DNA from: Trichomonas vaginalis G3
Lineage: Eukaryota > Parabasalia > Trichomonadida > Trichomonadidae
NCBI RefSeq assembly: GCF_026262505.1
Contig: NC_067208.1
Location: 9,743,962-9,807,961, forward strand
Length of the DNA stretch: 64,000 nucleotides
Direction of reading: 5' to 3'
Below the pieces are notes generated by a model. The model searched no databases and was not told where the DNA came from. It saw only the letters and a list, made by a program, of their open reading frames with translations. Both the position numbers and the translations under genes were made by a program. This document shows, in pieces, positions 52,014 through 62,921 of this stretch. Position 1 is the stretch's first letter. The number at the start of each line of letters is the position of its first letter.

Positions 52014-52376
52014 CTAATGTCCACCTAGTCTTTTGCGTTTCCTGTTGAGTTCCATAGCATTCTTTAACTGGAGCTCATACATTCTGTTTCTCTTCTGGTA
52101 GAAAACATATTCTGGGTCAACTCCTGTGTTCGCGTCATCTGCATAAAGTTGTTTATATCCGACTTCAGGGTTTGTATAAAACTCTTTCCATCTCATATTT
52201 GCATACCATGGTGGCAAACCTAACGCAGCGTCATTTGACATGGCAGTTTGCATTTGTACATCTGTTGGCACTTGACCATAGTTTGCCATTGCAGTTTGTA
52301 TTCTAACTTCATTTGGAATATTCTCTGGGTTTGGTTGTCCAGGTTGCTGTGCATTCGCTAAGTTCTGTGCGTCCAT
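52014..52376 (-). CDS. Hypothetical protein, 120 aa
   Basis: The ATG at 52376 follows TTTTTATCTAATATTAA. A Gln/Asn/Pro-rich head holds two near-repeats (VRIQTAMANYGQVP, VQMQTAMSNDAALG), then Trp/Tyr-rich sequence and a basic helix (ELNRKRKRLGGH). It lies 18 bases ahead of the hydrophobic-head gene, so it is probably a virion structural gene. No family recognised. Confidence 0.55.
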   Translation of the reverse strand: MDAQNLANAQQPGQPNPENIPNEVRIQTAMANYGQVPTDVQMQTAMSNDAALGLPPWYANMRWKEFYTNPEVGYKQLYADDANTGVDPEYVFYQKRNRMYELQLKNAMELNRKRKRLGGH

Positions 52377-52399
52377 TTAATATTAGATAAAAATATCTC

Positions 52400-52531
52400 T
52401 TACGAGTACATATGCAGAACATTTGCAGGCATTGGTTCATCTTCATATTCTCTATATCTTTCTGCCACGTCAAATAAATAAATGACACAATGGAAAAAAC
52501 CTAAAACAAGTAGTCCTATTTCAAACCACAT
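52400..52531 (-). CDS. Small membrane protein, 43 aa
   Basis: The ATG at 52531 encodes one hydrophobic span (WFEIGLLVLGFFHCVIYLF) and an acidic tail. Its first 16 bases overlap the end of the methyltransferase gene. A gene this short is uncertain, but spacing and composition are right for this compact region. Confidence 0.4.
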   Translation of the reverse strand: MWFEIGLLVLGFFHCVIYLFDVAERYREYEDEPMPANVLHMYS

Positions 52532-53333
52532 TTACTTACTAATAAAATTTCTTTATTGTGACACTTTCTCCAGTTTATGGGACCTCTCTCATACTCTATC
52601 TTGTCATATCTAAACTCATAGTCGTTTATGTCTTCTAACCATCTCATAACGGTTTCCAAACCACTTTTATCGGATGTAAAGTAAAAGCATGGATGGTTAT
52701 GTATAACGTCTAAAGTTTCTAAAGAGTCTCTCAAAGTCCAGTCTACTTGGTATTGAAAATCCCATGTGTTATAGAACGGCGGGTCCACTATAAAGAAAAC
52801 ATTTTCCTTGTCTTTATATTTTTCATACAACTCTGTCCAATGACATCTCACAAACTCTATACCCTCAAATATTTTTCTATGTCCTCTTTGAAAACATTTG
52901 TATAGTTAAGATATAAAACTTTTGACATAAGTGTTTTAATGTCATGAACTCTTATAGCACCACTATATAATAATCTAGCAGATATACTATCCCAGTCTAT
53001 ATATTCTGCTTTTTTCAAAACCTCTCTCACAATATTTTTGTTATCTAATGGTATACGTTCCATCTTACCTATAGGTATCTTTTCTTTTAACTCTTTCAAT
53101 ATGTTGTTTGTGTCTGGAATATGTTTGAGACGGTCCATATAGTTGTCGAAGTCATTGCATATAATCTTTGAGTCTGGGAATATTGTATGGCACAAATGAG
53201 ATATATAGAAACTTCCACCGAACAAATCTACAAATGTTAGACCATTCGGTAGTTTCTTAAGTTCTCTCAATATAATATCTTTACATCTACTCTTATTTCC
53301 AAAGAACGGTAACGGCGGTTTTGTAAAATTCAT
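52516..53333 (-). pseudogene. D12-class N6-adenine DNA methyltransferase, frameshifted
   Basis: The ATG at 53333. The N-terminal piece (to 52857) carries KPPLPFFGNKSRCKD, the F-x-G-x-K SAM-site of Dam-type enzymes, and FVDLFGGSF (motif I). The second piece (52516 to about 52870) has the catalytic DPPF (VFFIVDPPFYNTW, motif IV) and FTSDKSG. They are in different frames, and an A run near 52875 is the likely slip site. Total ~270 codons, normal for the family. An active enzyme would methylate adenine in element DNA. This copy looks broken unless the slip is a sequence error. Confidence 0.8.
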
Positions 53334-53340
53334 TTATATA

Positions 53341-53768
53341 TAATAATAAAGATGTTTTTATCCGAAAAGTGGCAGAAAAGTGACAAAACATGAAAACATA
53401 TATAATTTGTGAAAAGCGACATAAAAAGTGACATTTTAAAAAGTGACACTATTAATATGATGTAAATAACAACGGTTTTGGTTTTGTCACCGGCTGGTCG
53501 GCTGGGGTTCGGTCCTCCTCTTGGGTCTTGGGCAAAATTTCTTAGGGGCTAGAGGGCGCAACGCGCCTGGAAGCCCCACTCACCTGACCTAATTCCAATC
53601 TACTACAAGTAAAAAACGCAAAAATTCAAAAATTTCTCAGATCAAAATTTTAACGTTTTTCAAAACGAAAACAAGTAATTTTTCATATCACATGAAATGA
53701 GTTCATAATAATATCTAAATTGAATCTTTTTTTTTCAATTGACCGATTAATTTTTTTCCCTTCAATAA
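53341..53768. other. Element/host border region without a gene
   Basis: 53390-53460 has short repeats of AAAGTGACA. 53500-53600 is GC-rich with a strong hairpin. After about 53600 the sequence turns AT-rich as in host intergenic DNA. No open frame of note. Confidence 0.5.
53761..53768 (+). promoter_or_regulatory. Initiator-like TTCAATAA before the kinase ATG
   Basis: TCAAT lies a few bases ahead of ATG 53769, near the trichomonad initiator consensus, which predicts a leader of about 5 bases. Confidence 0.4.
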
Positions 53769-54731
53769 ATGGAACAACAAGTTCTAGACGCAGGTAAACG
53801 TTACTTGCGGTGCGAGCTCAAGCAAACACAAAGCCGCACAAAGGTATATAAGTGCCTTGACCAAGAAGAAAGCATTGAAGCAGAGTGGTATGAAATTTCT
53901 CTCGAAGGAATAGCCCCAGAGAAACTCACTCGTATGCAAAATTCTCTTATTGCATATTCAGGAATCAAAAACGCCCATCTATTACAAATTTTCAGAGCTT
54001 GGGTTGATTCTGACCGAAATACTTTAATTTTCATTAAAGAATTGTTTTCAAACAAAACTCTTAGAACGTATATTAAAGAGGTGTCCCAAATTCCCGCAAA
54101 GGCATGCGCACAATGGTGTGCACAGATAATGAGTGGTCTGACAGCTTTACACGCCTTAAATCCACCAATAATACACAACAACATTTCGTGCGATACAATA
54201 TACATTGATGCTAGCGTCGGAGCAGTGAAGCTTGATACTCCTTCCTTCGAAAGTATTTTATTTGATTGGATACAACCAACAGCTGCTCTTGAGGCTCAGC
54301 AGAAAATATCTACTCCAAAGTCAGATGTATGGAGTCTTGGCCTTGCCGTAATCGAAATTTCAACAGGAGTCATTCCTTATTCGGATAAGACAAATCCCCA
54401 TGATAACATACTAAAAGGTGAGCTGCCAACAGCTCTTGGACAGATTTCGGATCCATCCATCGCTGATTTCGCAACAACTTGCTTATTATCTTTCGAACAA
54501 AGACCTTGCGTGAACCAACTCTACGAATACGCCCTCATTTCGGAAAATTACGAGCCTCCAAAGGATCAGCCGGTCTCCAGCGAGCTAGAAATTCTTGATA
54601 AGAAGCAAAAAGAAGAATATCAAAAACTTCTGGCTCGACATGAACAAGAAAGAAGAGCTTTGAGAGAAAAAATTAAAGCACGCAAGAGAAAAACTCCATC
54701 AATGAGAGATCTACTTAAGGAATTGCAATAA
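53769..54731 (+). CDS. Protein-kinase-like protein, probable pseudokinase, 320 aa
   Basis: A kinase fold is visible (LLQIFRAWVD, IFIKELFSNKTLRTYI, SDVWSLGLAVIEISTGVIPYS), but catalytic residues are missing. The loop reads HNNIS instead of HRD at residues ~136-140, DFG is replaced (KLDTPSF), and the usual VAVK Lys is not found near EAEWYEI. The layout, with WNK/NRBP-like spacing and a C-terminal Lys/Glu/Arg coil after ~270, suggests an NRBP-type scaffold. Codon use and the initiator are host-like. It is the first host gene after the mobile block. Confidence 0.75.
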   Translation: MEQQVLDAGKRYLRCELKQTQSRTKVYKCLDQEESIEAEWYEISLEGIAPEKLTRMQNSLIAYSGIKNAHLLQIFRAWVDSDRNTLIFIKELFSNKTLRTYIKEVSQIPAKACAQWCAQIMSGLTALHALNPPIIHNNISCDTIYIDASVGAVKLDTPSFESILFDWIQPTAALEAQQKISTPKSDVWSLGLAVIEISTGVIPYSDKTNPHDNILKGELPTALGQISDPSIADFATTCLLSFEQRPCVNQLYEYALISENYEPPKDQPVSSELEILDKKQKEEYQKLLARHEQERRALREKIKARKRKTPSMRDLLKELQ

Positions 54732-55396
54732 TTTCTTTAACACACATTTTACTTAGATTTCCTTTGATTGGTTATATTTTTTCTTATTACTTTTGTTCAC
54801 TGTTGATTATATTTTGCATTATTATTTTTATTTGTTTGATATTTTAAAATTGAATATTTATATATTCATATGATAACATTTTTAAACACAACTGGGCTGA
54901 TATTTTAAAGAAATTTAGAGTTAGTGAGAAAAATATTTCAGAATTTTGATTCAATCTCAGGAAAGAGACAATATTCCAATCAATAAAATGATAAGAACAA
55001 TATGTTGTTTAATCTATGCAATATTCATGACTTCTTTATCGAATTTGAATAAAAATATTGAAATCATGAGTTTATCTAAGGATATACAGCAAAGATTTTA
55101 TATTTATTCACAAATTTAGGTATATTTTCAAAATAGCATCCATTAATTATGATTCTTTGAAGATAAATATTCCAGTTTCCACAAGAAATTGACATTCATT
55201 TTGAAAATTATTTTTTGCAAATCTATTTACATACGAAAATCAATAAATAATGTTGATGCTCAATATAAATTAGACGATAGATTCCCACTCAATTTCATTG
55301 AATAAATTCAAATGTAAATATAGTGGTTACACATAGGAAAACATTTTTTAGAAAAGAAAAATAAAAAATAAAAAAACGTTCAAATTTGATATCTCG
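54732..55396. other. AT-rich intergenic region
   Basis: No open frame, repeat or RNA was recognised. The last bases (AACGTTCAAATTTGATATCTCG) hold a TCAAATTT that could serve as the initiator of the next gene. Confidence 0.6.
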
Positions 55397-58300
55397 ATGT
55401 CTTCTCGCCTCAACACTAGCCACAGTCGTCATAAACTGCGGGCCCAAGGAGGAGCTAGAGATAGTCTTTTAAATCCACAGCATCCATACCAGTCAATGAA
55501 GAATGTTCCCCCTCATTATACAATTCAATCTTCGACGTTAACTAAACAGAATTCGGAAATAGTAAGATACAAGATCAGTCCTGAGAAAGGCACTCCATCG
55601 CAGTTATCTTTACCGCCTCTTGAGAAGCCTCAAAGTTCGTTATCAATGATGAATCAAGCGGATACATTTTCATACAAATCAACACCATCATACAAACAAG
55701 TCCAAACTATGGAGAGACACCAAAAGTACGAACAAATTTTAGATTCTTTCCTTTTGAATTCATTAGAAGGTCCTATCGCACAAGTTATTGAAGAAACGAT
55801 CGGAGTAACCCTTGACGCAACAACAGTTACATTGTGGCAAGATATTCCTTCCCTTCATATGCTATATTCTAAAAGATTAACAAGAACCGTTAATCATTCT
55901 TCCGGACTTGTTGGATTTACTTTCTTTACTCGCGAAATAGTAAAATCAGAACAAGCTTCTCAGCACAACGCTTACGTAGAAAGTGAAGATTCTTTGATTT
56001 GCCCCGGCAATACTCAAGTTCTTCTATTTCCACTTTGGGATTCAGAAAACAACATCTGTGCAGTTGTAGAAGTTACAAAACAACCAGGAAAGCCATTCTT
56101 TTCAGACGAAGATGAAGATTTTATTTTATTCTTTACAAAAAGGTTCAAAATTTACAGTCAATGGCTATTTAAGCCAGCATTTCCACAAAAATTCATTTCA
56201 GACTTATCAAGTGTTATGGAATTAGAACAATTTTTATTAGTTTTTCAACAAAGGGTTCCAAGCTTCTTTAATGCACGCGCAGCCGAGATTTGGAAGTACG
56301 ACATGCATAATAAAGAGTTATATCGCTACGATTCTCGTTGTACTAAGATTGATGAGAATTGTGCCGGAATTGTATGGGAAGCCTTTCAAAGAGAGTGCCC
56401 AATTAACTGCAGTGTCAATAAAATGCTTTCATCTTACACTCCGGCTATTGATGGCGACATTTCAGAAGCAATTTTGGTAGTTCCGTTAGTAGATATCAAG
56501 AAAATGGTAAAATGGGCTATAATTCTTCGTGGCCATAAAGGACTTCCTGTATTTACACAGGAAGACGAGTCTTTATTGCGAGAAGTCAGTATGAGCATCA
56601 CAATTTCTTTAGATAACGCTGATAGATTCACACAAGCCGGCGTTGGCAAGAACAGATCATCTCTTGAGCATCAGTGCATCACATCCCTTGAAAATGCAGC
56701 TGATTCTTTGATCCAAGGCGTCTCTCTCAATGAAATTGTTTCGAGGGCCATTAAAAACCTCGAAAATTTGACAAGTGCCGATAAATCGTATTTATTTTTC
56801 TTCGATGAGCAAAATAAAAAATACGTATGTGATGACGGTCATACAAAGATATCATTAGACCAAGGAAAAGGAATTGTTGGTTTGACATTTAATAATTCCA
56901 AGATTTATAATATCCCTGATGTTATGTCTTCAACTGAGTATGACATGACACCTGAAATACAAACAGGATACAAAGCTCACTCATTACTTTCTGTTCCATT
57001 GATAAATAACAGAAAAGAAGTTATCGCTGTTTTACAACTTTTGAATCGAAGAGATCAAAAACCGTTTTCAAATATTGACGTGAATTTCGTGAAGATCATT
57101 TCAAACTTAATAGGCTTGTTGATGGAAAACGAGAAAATGTTTGGAATATCAACACAAGCGAACAAAGAAGTCGAAGAATTCATTAAATCTTCGAATTCAA
57201 TGCAAAAGAATTCACATGTGAAAACGGTTTTGTCAGAAATTGTTCATTCTGCATTAGAAACATTAAATGGCGACCGAGCATCATTATTCATACATGATAA
57301 AGTTGTTGGCGTATTAAGTACATTGATTGTTGATGGTGGAGAACTTCCACAAACAATTCCAATGTCTCATGGTATTGCAGCAACAGTTGCAAACACAGGA
57401 AATCCAATTTTAGTAAATGACGCTTATCACGATCCGAGATTTAACAAGATGATTGATTTTCATACAGGTTATAAGACACAATCTGTTTGTGCAGCTCCAA
57501 TAATGACAAATGATGAAGGAGTTATTGGTGTCATAGAAGTCATCAACAAAAAGAATTCCAATTTCTCAGAAAAAGATATTTTGTTGTTGCAAAGTTTTGC
57601 CACTTTTTGCGGTACATGTCTTGAAAGCAAACATTTAAAGGATATCACGGAAAGAGGTACAGCACAAATAGAAATGGCAAAATGGATTGGAGAATATGAA
57701 AGAAATACATATACAATTCCTTTCAAATTACAAATTCCTACCAACAAACAAAGCCAATTGACTTCTTTAGATTTCTTCGCTGTCGATTGGAATGGTATTG
57801 GATTATTCAAAGTTTGTTTCCATGTGTTTAGTTCGTTCGGATTATTGGAAAGATTTAAGATTTCCAATGAACTATTTTTCACTTTTCTTTATAGATTGAG
57901 AGAATCTTACAACGAGCCTCCTTATCATAATTGGATACATGCAATTGATGTCTTGCAATATGTATCATATCAATGCAAGATAACAAACGCTGATTCCATT
58001 TTGACACATTTAGAATTGTTGGCTGTTTGTGTTGCAGCAATTTGTCATGATGCCGGTCATGAAGGTTATAACAATAACTATAATATTAATGCACAAACAC
58101 CATTAGGAATCTTGTTCAAAGACAGATCAGTAATGGAAACATATCATTGTACAGTTGCTATACAAATATTGAAGAATGAAGAATCAAATATTTTGTATGC
58201 ATTGACACATAATGAATTACAGATTATTTGGAAATGGATAATTCATTTGATACTTGCAACTGATATGGCAAACCATTTCAAACTGATCAAACAAGCTGAA

Positions 58301-58804
58301 GAAACTTTAGAACAAGGTGCTTTGAATTTGAAGAATGAAAGTGATAGATTAATGGCTATGGAATTAATCATGAAAGTTGCGGATATTTCTAATGTTTCAA
58401 GGCCATTTAAATACGCTGATCAATGGTGTGAAGTTTTGTCTGAAGAGTTCTGGAGGCAAGGTGATAGTGAAAAATCTCTCGGATTACCATATTCTGGTCC
58501 ATTGATGAATCGTGAACAATCAACGAACAAAGCTAAAGGACAGGTTAACTTTTACACTTTCCTTTGCTTACCTCTTTATAAAGTTATCGCAAGAATATTC
58601 CCAGAGTTGACAGTTAACTTGGAATCAATGCAAAATAACTTGAAACATTGGGAACAATTAGTTGCAGAACAAGAAGCAGCAGCAAAACTTCAAGATGGTG
58701 AAGATAAGTTTGCAGAACAACCTGTTCAAACTTCACAACGCGAACCACAACGAATCTTAGAAACTTCATTAAGTGCTCTTAAGCTCAATATCAATGTTAA
58801 GTAA
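55397..58804 (+). CDS. Multi-GAF 3',5'-cyclic nucleotide phosphodiesterase, 1135 aa
   Basis: Hydrolyses cAMP and/or cGMP. The N-terminal ~110 residues are polar. GAF-like modules follow at about 120-265 (SSGLVGFTFF), 280-410 (divergent), 440-580 (GKGIVGLTF...YKAHSLLSVPLINN) and 615-765 (HGIAATVANTGNPILVNDAY). The class I catalytic domain spans ~835-1085: HNWIHA at ~843, CHDAGHEGYNN at ~883 with the metal HD pair, VADISN at ~993 and the nucleotide-gripping Gln in KGQVNFYTF near 1052. Domain order is like animal PDE2/5/11, with more GAFs. No membrane span, so probably cytosolic. Host gene, uninterrupted. Confidence 0.93.
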   Translation: MSSRLNTSHSRHKLRAQGGARDSLLNPQHPYQSMKNVPPHYTIQSSTLTKQNSEIVRYKISPEKGTPSQLSLPPLEKPQSSLSMMNQADTFSYKSTPSYKQVQTMERHQKYEQILDSFLLNSLEGPIAQVIEETIGVTLDATTVTLWQDIPSLHMLYSKRLTRTVNHSSGLVGFTFFTREIVKSEQASQHNAYVESEDSLICPGNTQVLLFPLWDSENNICAVVEVTKQPGKPFFSDEDEDFILFFTKRFKIYSQWLFKPAFPQKFISDLSSVMELEQFLLVFQQRVPSFFNARAAEIWKYDMHNKELYRYDSRCTKIDENCAGIVWEAFQRECPINCSVNKMLSSYTPAIDGDISEAILVVPLVDIKKMVKWAIILRGHKGLPVFTQEDESLLREVSMSITISLDNADRFTQAGVGKNRSSLEHQCITSLENAADSLIQGVSLNEIVSRAIKNLENLTSADKSYLFFFDEQNKKYVCDDGHTKISLDQGKGIVGLTFNNSKIYNIPDVMSSTEYDMTPEIQTGYKAHSLLSVPLINNRKEVIAVLQLLNRRDQKPFSNIDVNFVKIISNLIGLLMENEKMFGISTQANKEVEEFIKSSNSMQKNSHVKTVLSEIVHSALETLNGDRASLFIHDKVVGVLSTLIVDGGELPQTIPMSHGIAATVANTGNPILVNDAYHDPRFNKMIDFHTGYKTQSVCAAPIMTNDEGVIGVIEVINKKNSNFSEKDILLLQSFATFCGTCLESKHLKDITERGTAQIEMAKWIGEYERNTYTIPFKLQIPTNKQSQLTSLDFFAVDWNGIGLFKVCFHVFSSFGLLERFKISNELFFTFLYRLRESYNEPPYHNWIHAIDVLQYVSYQCKITNADSILTHLELLAVCVAAICHDAGHEGYNNNYNINAQTPLGILFKDRSVMETYHCTVAIQILKNEESNILYALTHNELQIIWKWIIHLILATDMANHFKLIKQAEETLEQGALNLKNESDRLMAMELIMKVADISNVSRPFKYADQWCEVLSEEFWRQGDSEKSLGLPYSGPLMNREQSTNKAKGQVNFYTFLCLPLYKVIARIFPELTVNLESMQNNLKHWEQLVAEQEAAAKLQDGEDKFAEQPVQTSQREPQRILETSLSALKLNINVK

Positions 58805-59177
58805 ATTATTATTATTTTTGTTTGTTTTTTAAAAATAAGTAAAGTTTATTTTATAATATTGTTGCATTTTTAGGCAACTTACCATTTTCTGACATTATCT
58901 CAATTTTTTTGACATTAAATCTTTATATCCCAATTTTCTATGAAAAAAAAGTTAATATCTTTGGACAGAAAATTTTTATCATAAATCCCAACATGGTACA
59001 TGATATGGCTGTGGGACCATACACTTATAAACCGGAAAAAGTGTATCTTTTCATATGGCTGTTATACTATTTTTGTAATTAAAATAAAGATATATTGCAG
59101 AAATATCGTCACTTTTCAAATGCATAGTCAGAAAGTAGTAAGTACACACTAAAACGATTTTCAGTTTCTCAAATGTT
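58805..59177. other. AT-rich intergenic region
   Basis: Stop-proximal T-rich sequence after the phosphodiesterase, otherwise no gene, RNA or repeat seen. Confidence 0.6.
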
Positions 59178-59588
59178 TTAATAAATTGATGCAAGATAAC
59201 AAACAAATGATAAGTTTGACTTCTTTCTAGGCTCATATTCTTCTGTTTCTTCAATCTTTTTTGTTGAGGAATTGTATGTAAATCCAAAACCACATTTGCC
59301 TTGTGAATTAACCTGATATTTAATTTCAAATGACTCTGTACTCATCAATGCAGCATCAACTGATCCAGAATTTGTCAATGTATCACCAGAACAATGAATT
59401 ACTGTCATTGTTCCACCTTTATAAGTTGCAAAAGTAAATGATGCAGTATTTCGCAAAAAGACACATTGATTTACTGTCAAATCATTTGCTTCTGTAAGCA
59501 AAAGACCCCATTCAGTAGAAACAAAGGCATAGTTTTCAAGAAACATCGAATATGTTACATTTGAGTTTGAAGTTGAAAGATGATACAT
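59178..59588 (-). pseudogene. Fragment of a beta-helix/Pmp-type surface protein
   Basis: 136 codons with repeated strand-turn patterns (NSNVTYSMFLENYAFV, LTVNQCVFLRNTASF, GGTMTVIHCSGDTLTNSG), the kind seen in right-handed beta-helix or polymorphic-membrane-protein-like surface proteins of trichomonads. It has no proper start, signal peptide or membrane anchor and ends in basic sequence. Most likely the leftover of a larger gene. Family assignment is by pattern only. Confidence 0.45.
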
Positions 59589-60060
59589 GCATATGCGAGA
59601 GGTTATCGATTTTGTAATTTAATCGTTATCGTCTTTTTCTAAACGTGCATTTTTACATTAAAAGCAATGCAACTCCAAAATTAATTGGTATTTAGACTTT
59701 AATTAGGTGCAGACAAACGAAATGCAGTCCAAATATTTTGGTGATATATGAATTACATAAATTTAGGGAAATTGAAATTATATCTTTTTAAATTTTTAGG
59801 AAAACAGATTTATAGAATTGTTTAAGTCATCAAAATAATGTAGACTTAGGTCAAATTTTCCAAATTTAATCATTTGCAAGACTTTCAAGCGACTTCAAAA
59901 TGTCGAAATATAAGTCCAAAAATAAAATTACGATTACAGTCTATCCTCAATTATTATCACGCTAATTATTGAGTGACCCATGCGTTCGTATGTATGTAAT
60001 ACCTTTTAAAAAGGAGATGAGAGAGATAAACTACATTTACAATTTAAATCTGATGTATTT
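59589..60060. other. Intergenic region, no feature seen
   Basis: AT-rich DNA without an open frame of note or a repeat. Confidence 0.5.
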
Positions 60061-60491
60061 ACTTGTTACATTTACAAATGTAAATGTTTCTTGTAATGTT
60101 TACATTTTGTAAGTATAACGAATAAAAATGACGCACTTTTTTTACAAAGTCAAATTATGCGATACAACTTTACTTGTTACATTTACAAATGTAAATGTTT
60201 CTCGTAATGTTTACATTTTGTAAGTATAACGAATAAAAATGACGCACTTTTTTTACAAAGTCAAATTATGCGATACAACTTTACTTGTTACATTTACAAA
60301 TGTAAATGTTTCTCGTAATGTTTACATTTTGTAAGTATAACGAATAAAAATGACGCACTTTTTTTACAAAGTCAAATTATGCGATACAACTTTACTTGTT
60401 ACATTTACAAATGTAAATGTTTCTCGTAATGTTTACATTTTGTAAGTATAACGAATAAAAATGACGCACTTTTTTTACAAAGTCAAATTAT
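60061..60491. repeat. 111-bp tandem repeat, almost four copies
   Basis: Units start at 60061, 60172, 60283 and 60394. Each holds the perfect palindrome ACATTTACAAATGTAAATGT. Copies two to four are nearly identical; the first has TTCTTGTAA for TTCTCGTAA. No coding. Confidence 0.93.
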
Positions 60492-60800
60492 TGTTCGATT
60501 TTTGCAGCTTGTAAACGATTAATTGTATAAAGCAATTGATATTAGCACGATATAACTGAATAATTCTAATATTGAAATCAAAAGCCCTTAAAATATCATG
60601 ATATTTTAATTTCATAACAAATCTAGGAGACTATTTGATGAAAACATATCCGATGTGGGTTTTGTTGTATTATATAACTTGTTATTGACTTCTTAGATTT
60701 CCAAAATTTTTTCGATAATGAGAAAACGAATGAAAAATCAACATTTGGTCCATTTAAAATTTGATTCGTTTACATTTTTTTTTACTTTTTGAATTTCAAT
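60492..60800. other. Intergenic region, no feature seen
   Basis: AT-rich, a few short self-complementary stretches (AATATCATGATATT at 60592), no gene. Confidence 0.5.
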
Positions 60801-61542
60801 AGGGTTGTACAAACTGGCACGCCTGCTGGCACACCCTTTTTGGCCAGCTGGCACGATTTTTTTAAAAAACACATTAAAAAAGTCACTTTTTGCCCCATCT
60901 AATGAGATTTTTTTACAATTTTTTCCCCTTATTTTTCAATTTAGATATGATTTTAAGCTCTCCAAATTGAAGTTTACCTGATGTTTCTTAGTTTTTATGA
61001 TAATAAAATGTTGCAAAGTTGAGTTTGGATTCAATAAATTTAAGAAAATTTTATTTTACAATGAAATTATAAGAAAGGATGTTTCTATCCTATGTCAAAG
61101 AGAATACATTTGTAGATCCCGACTTTTGACATGGTTGAAAATTCCAAAAAAAAATTCAAAATTTAAAAAAAAAATTAAAAAATATAAATTTCATGTTAAA
61201 AAATGATTTTTGAATTTTTTTTGGAAAAATAGAATGTCATATTTTTATGTTTCATTGCTATTTTTTACGAAATCAATAAAATATTTGTTAATTTGGCTGA
61301 GATTATAAATAAAATCTTTCTAAATCTTGCAATTGATTGCTAAAATCTGTTTTATGTATTAATTGGCATTGAGATTCGTTATAAAAGAATGCGAATTATT
61401 TTGTATGAGTAAACGTATTTTGTAAAATTTCAAATTCTCTTCTCTCATTACTTACCTTAGATCTCTCGGCTTTTAGCTCTCAGATTTCGCTCATAGAACT
61501 CAGGTTTTAGTTATGTACTCATAGATGTATCATTACTGCCCG

Positions 61543-62305
61543 CAGATCTCTCATTACTACCTTACTAACCAGATCTTAACTCCCATTACTACCTTACTCA
61601 TCAGATCTTAACTCTCATTACTACCTTACTAACCAGATCTTAACTCTCATTACTACCTTACTAACCAGATCTTAACTCTCATTACTACCTTACTAACCAG
61701 ATCTTAACTCTCATTACTACCTTACTCATCAGATCTTAACTCTCATTACTACCTTACTAACCAGATCTTAACTCTCATTACTACCTTACTAACCAGATCT
61801 TAACTCTCATTACTACCTTACTAACCAGATCTTAACTCTCATTACTACCTTACTAACCAGATCTTAACTCTCATTACTACCTTACTAACCAGATCTTAAC
61901 TCTCATTACTACCTTACTAACCAGATCTTAACTCTCATTACTACCTTACTAACCAGATCTTAACTCTCATTACTACCTTACTCATCAGATCTTAACTCTC
62001 ATTACTACCTTACTAACCAGATCTTAACTCTCATTACTACCTTACTAACCAGATCTTAACTCTCATTACTACCTTACTAACCAGATCTTAACTCTCATTA
62101 CTACCTTACTAACCAGATCTTAACTCTCATTACTACCTTACTCATCAGATCTTAACTCTCATTACTACCTTACTAACCAGATCTTAACTCTCATTACTAC
62201 CTTACTAATCAGATCTTAACTCTCATTACTACCTTACTAACCAGATCTTAACTCTCATTACTACCTTACTAACCAGATCTTAACTCTCATTACTACCTTA
62301 CTCAT
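61543..62305. repeat. 32-bp minisatellite, about 24 copies
   Basis: Unit close to CATTACTACCTTACTAACCA plus GATCTTAACTCT. A second form with ACTCATCAG recurs at intervals, so there is a higher-order pattern. Degenerate copies extend upstream to about 61440. Confidence 0.95.
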
Positions 62306-62921
62306 CAGATATCTAATTATTTACATATGATTTCTCACATCTCACTCAAGTCTCATTACTTACCCTATCTTTTTAACCTTTTCTGATAATTACTGAAATA
62401 ACTAAATCCTTTTTTTAGTTTAATTCTGATATTAAATTTTTAAAATCTCTTTAATTTTTTGAACTACGCCTTTAATTTGTAATTGCCGATTTCACAGATT
62501 TGAACCATTTAATAAAATAACATTATTCAACTTAATCATATCAAACATGGTAGTTTGATTTTCAGATCTACATTTTAAAAACCTCTTTATTATCTTGAGT
62601 TATACTTTTATTATATAATACCTGAGTTCATAACTGAAAACTCTTAATTAGAGTACAATATTCAACTTAATCATAACAAGATTTGTTGAATTTCAAATTT
62701 GATTTATATCTTCCATCACTTAAAACTCTCACAGCTTACAATATAAGCTAAAAAGTATATTTTCATAGTAATAAAATTAATTATTAAATTTTTTACTTTT
62801 TCCTTTCCAAAACTAGAAAAAAAAGGAAGGGAAAAGGGAAAAAGAAGAAAGAAAAGAGAAAAAGAAAAAAAAGAAGAAAAAATAATAATGAGCATATTAT
62901 ATAATTGTGGTCATAGGCCGA

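Larger units (their letters stand above)
51877..53620. mobile_element. Virus-like segment right of Maverick-2, with possible element end
   Basis: Four compact minus-strand genes of virus type. Whether it is the far side of the outer element is unclear: both have a Gly/aromatic-headed small protein, which hints at two elements. The last genes stop at 53333, and a GC-rich hairpin at 53550-53580 (GGGGCT ... AGCCCC around GCGCAACGCGCC) precedes host-like DNA. An element end near 53600 (complement starts AGGTCAGGTGAG) is possible but has no partner in the window. Confidence 0.5.

Noticed and set aside
61543-62305. CRISPR-like array or telomere
   Set aside because: A simple 32-bp tandem repeat without unique spacers. 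The unit is unlike the TTAGGG type.
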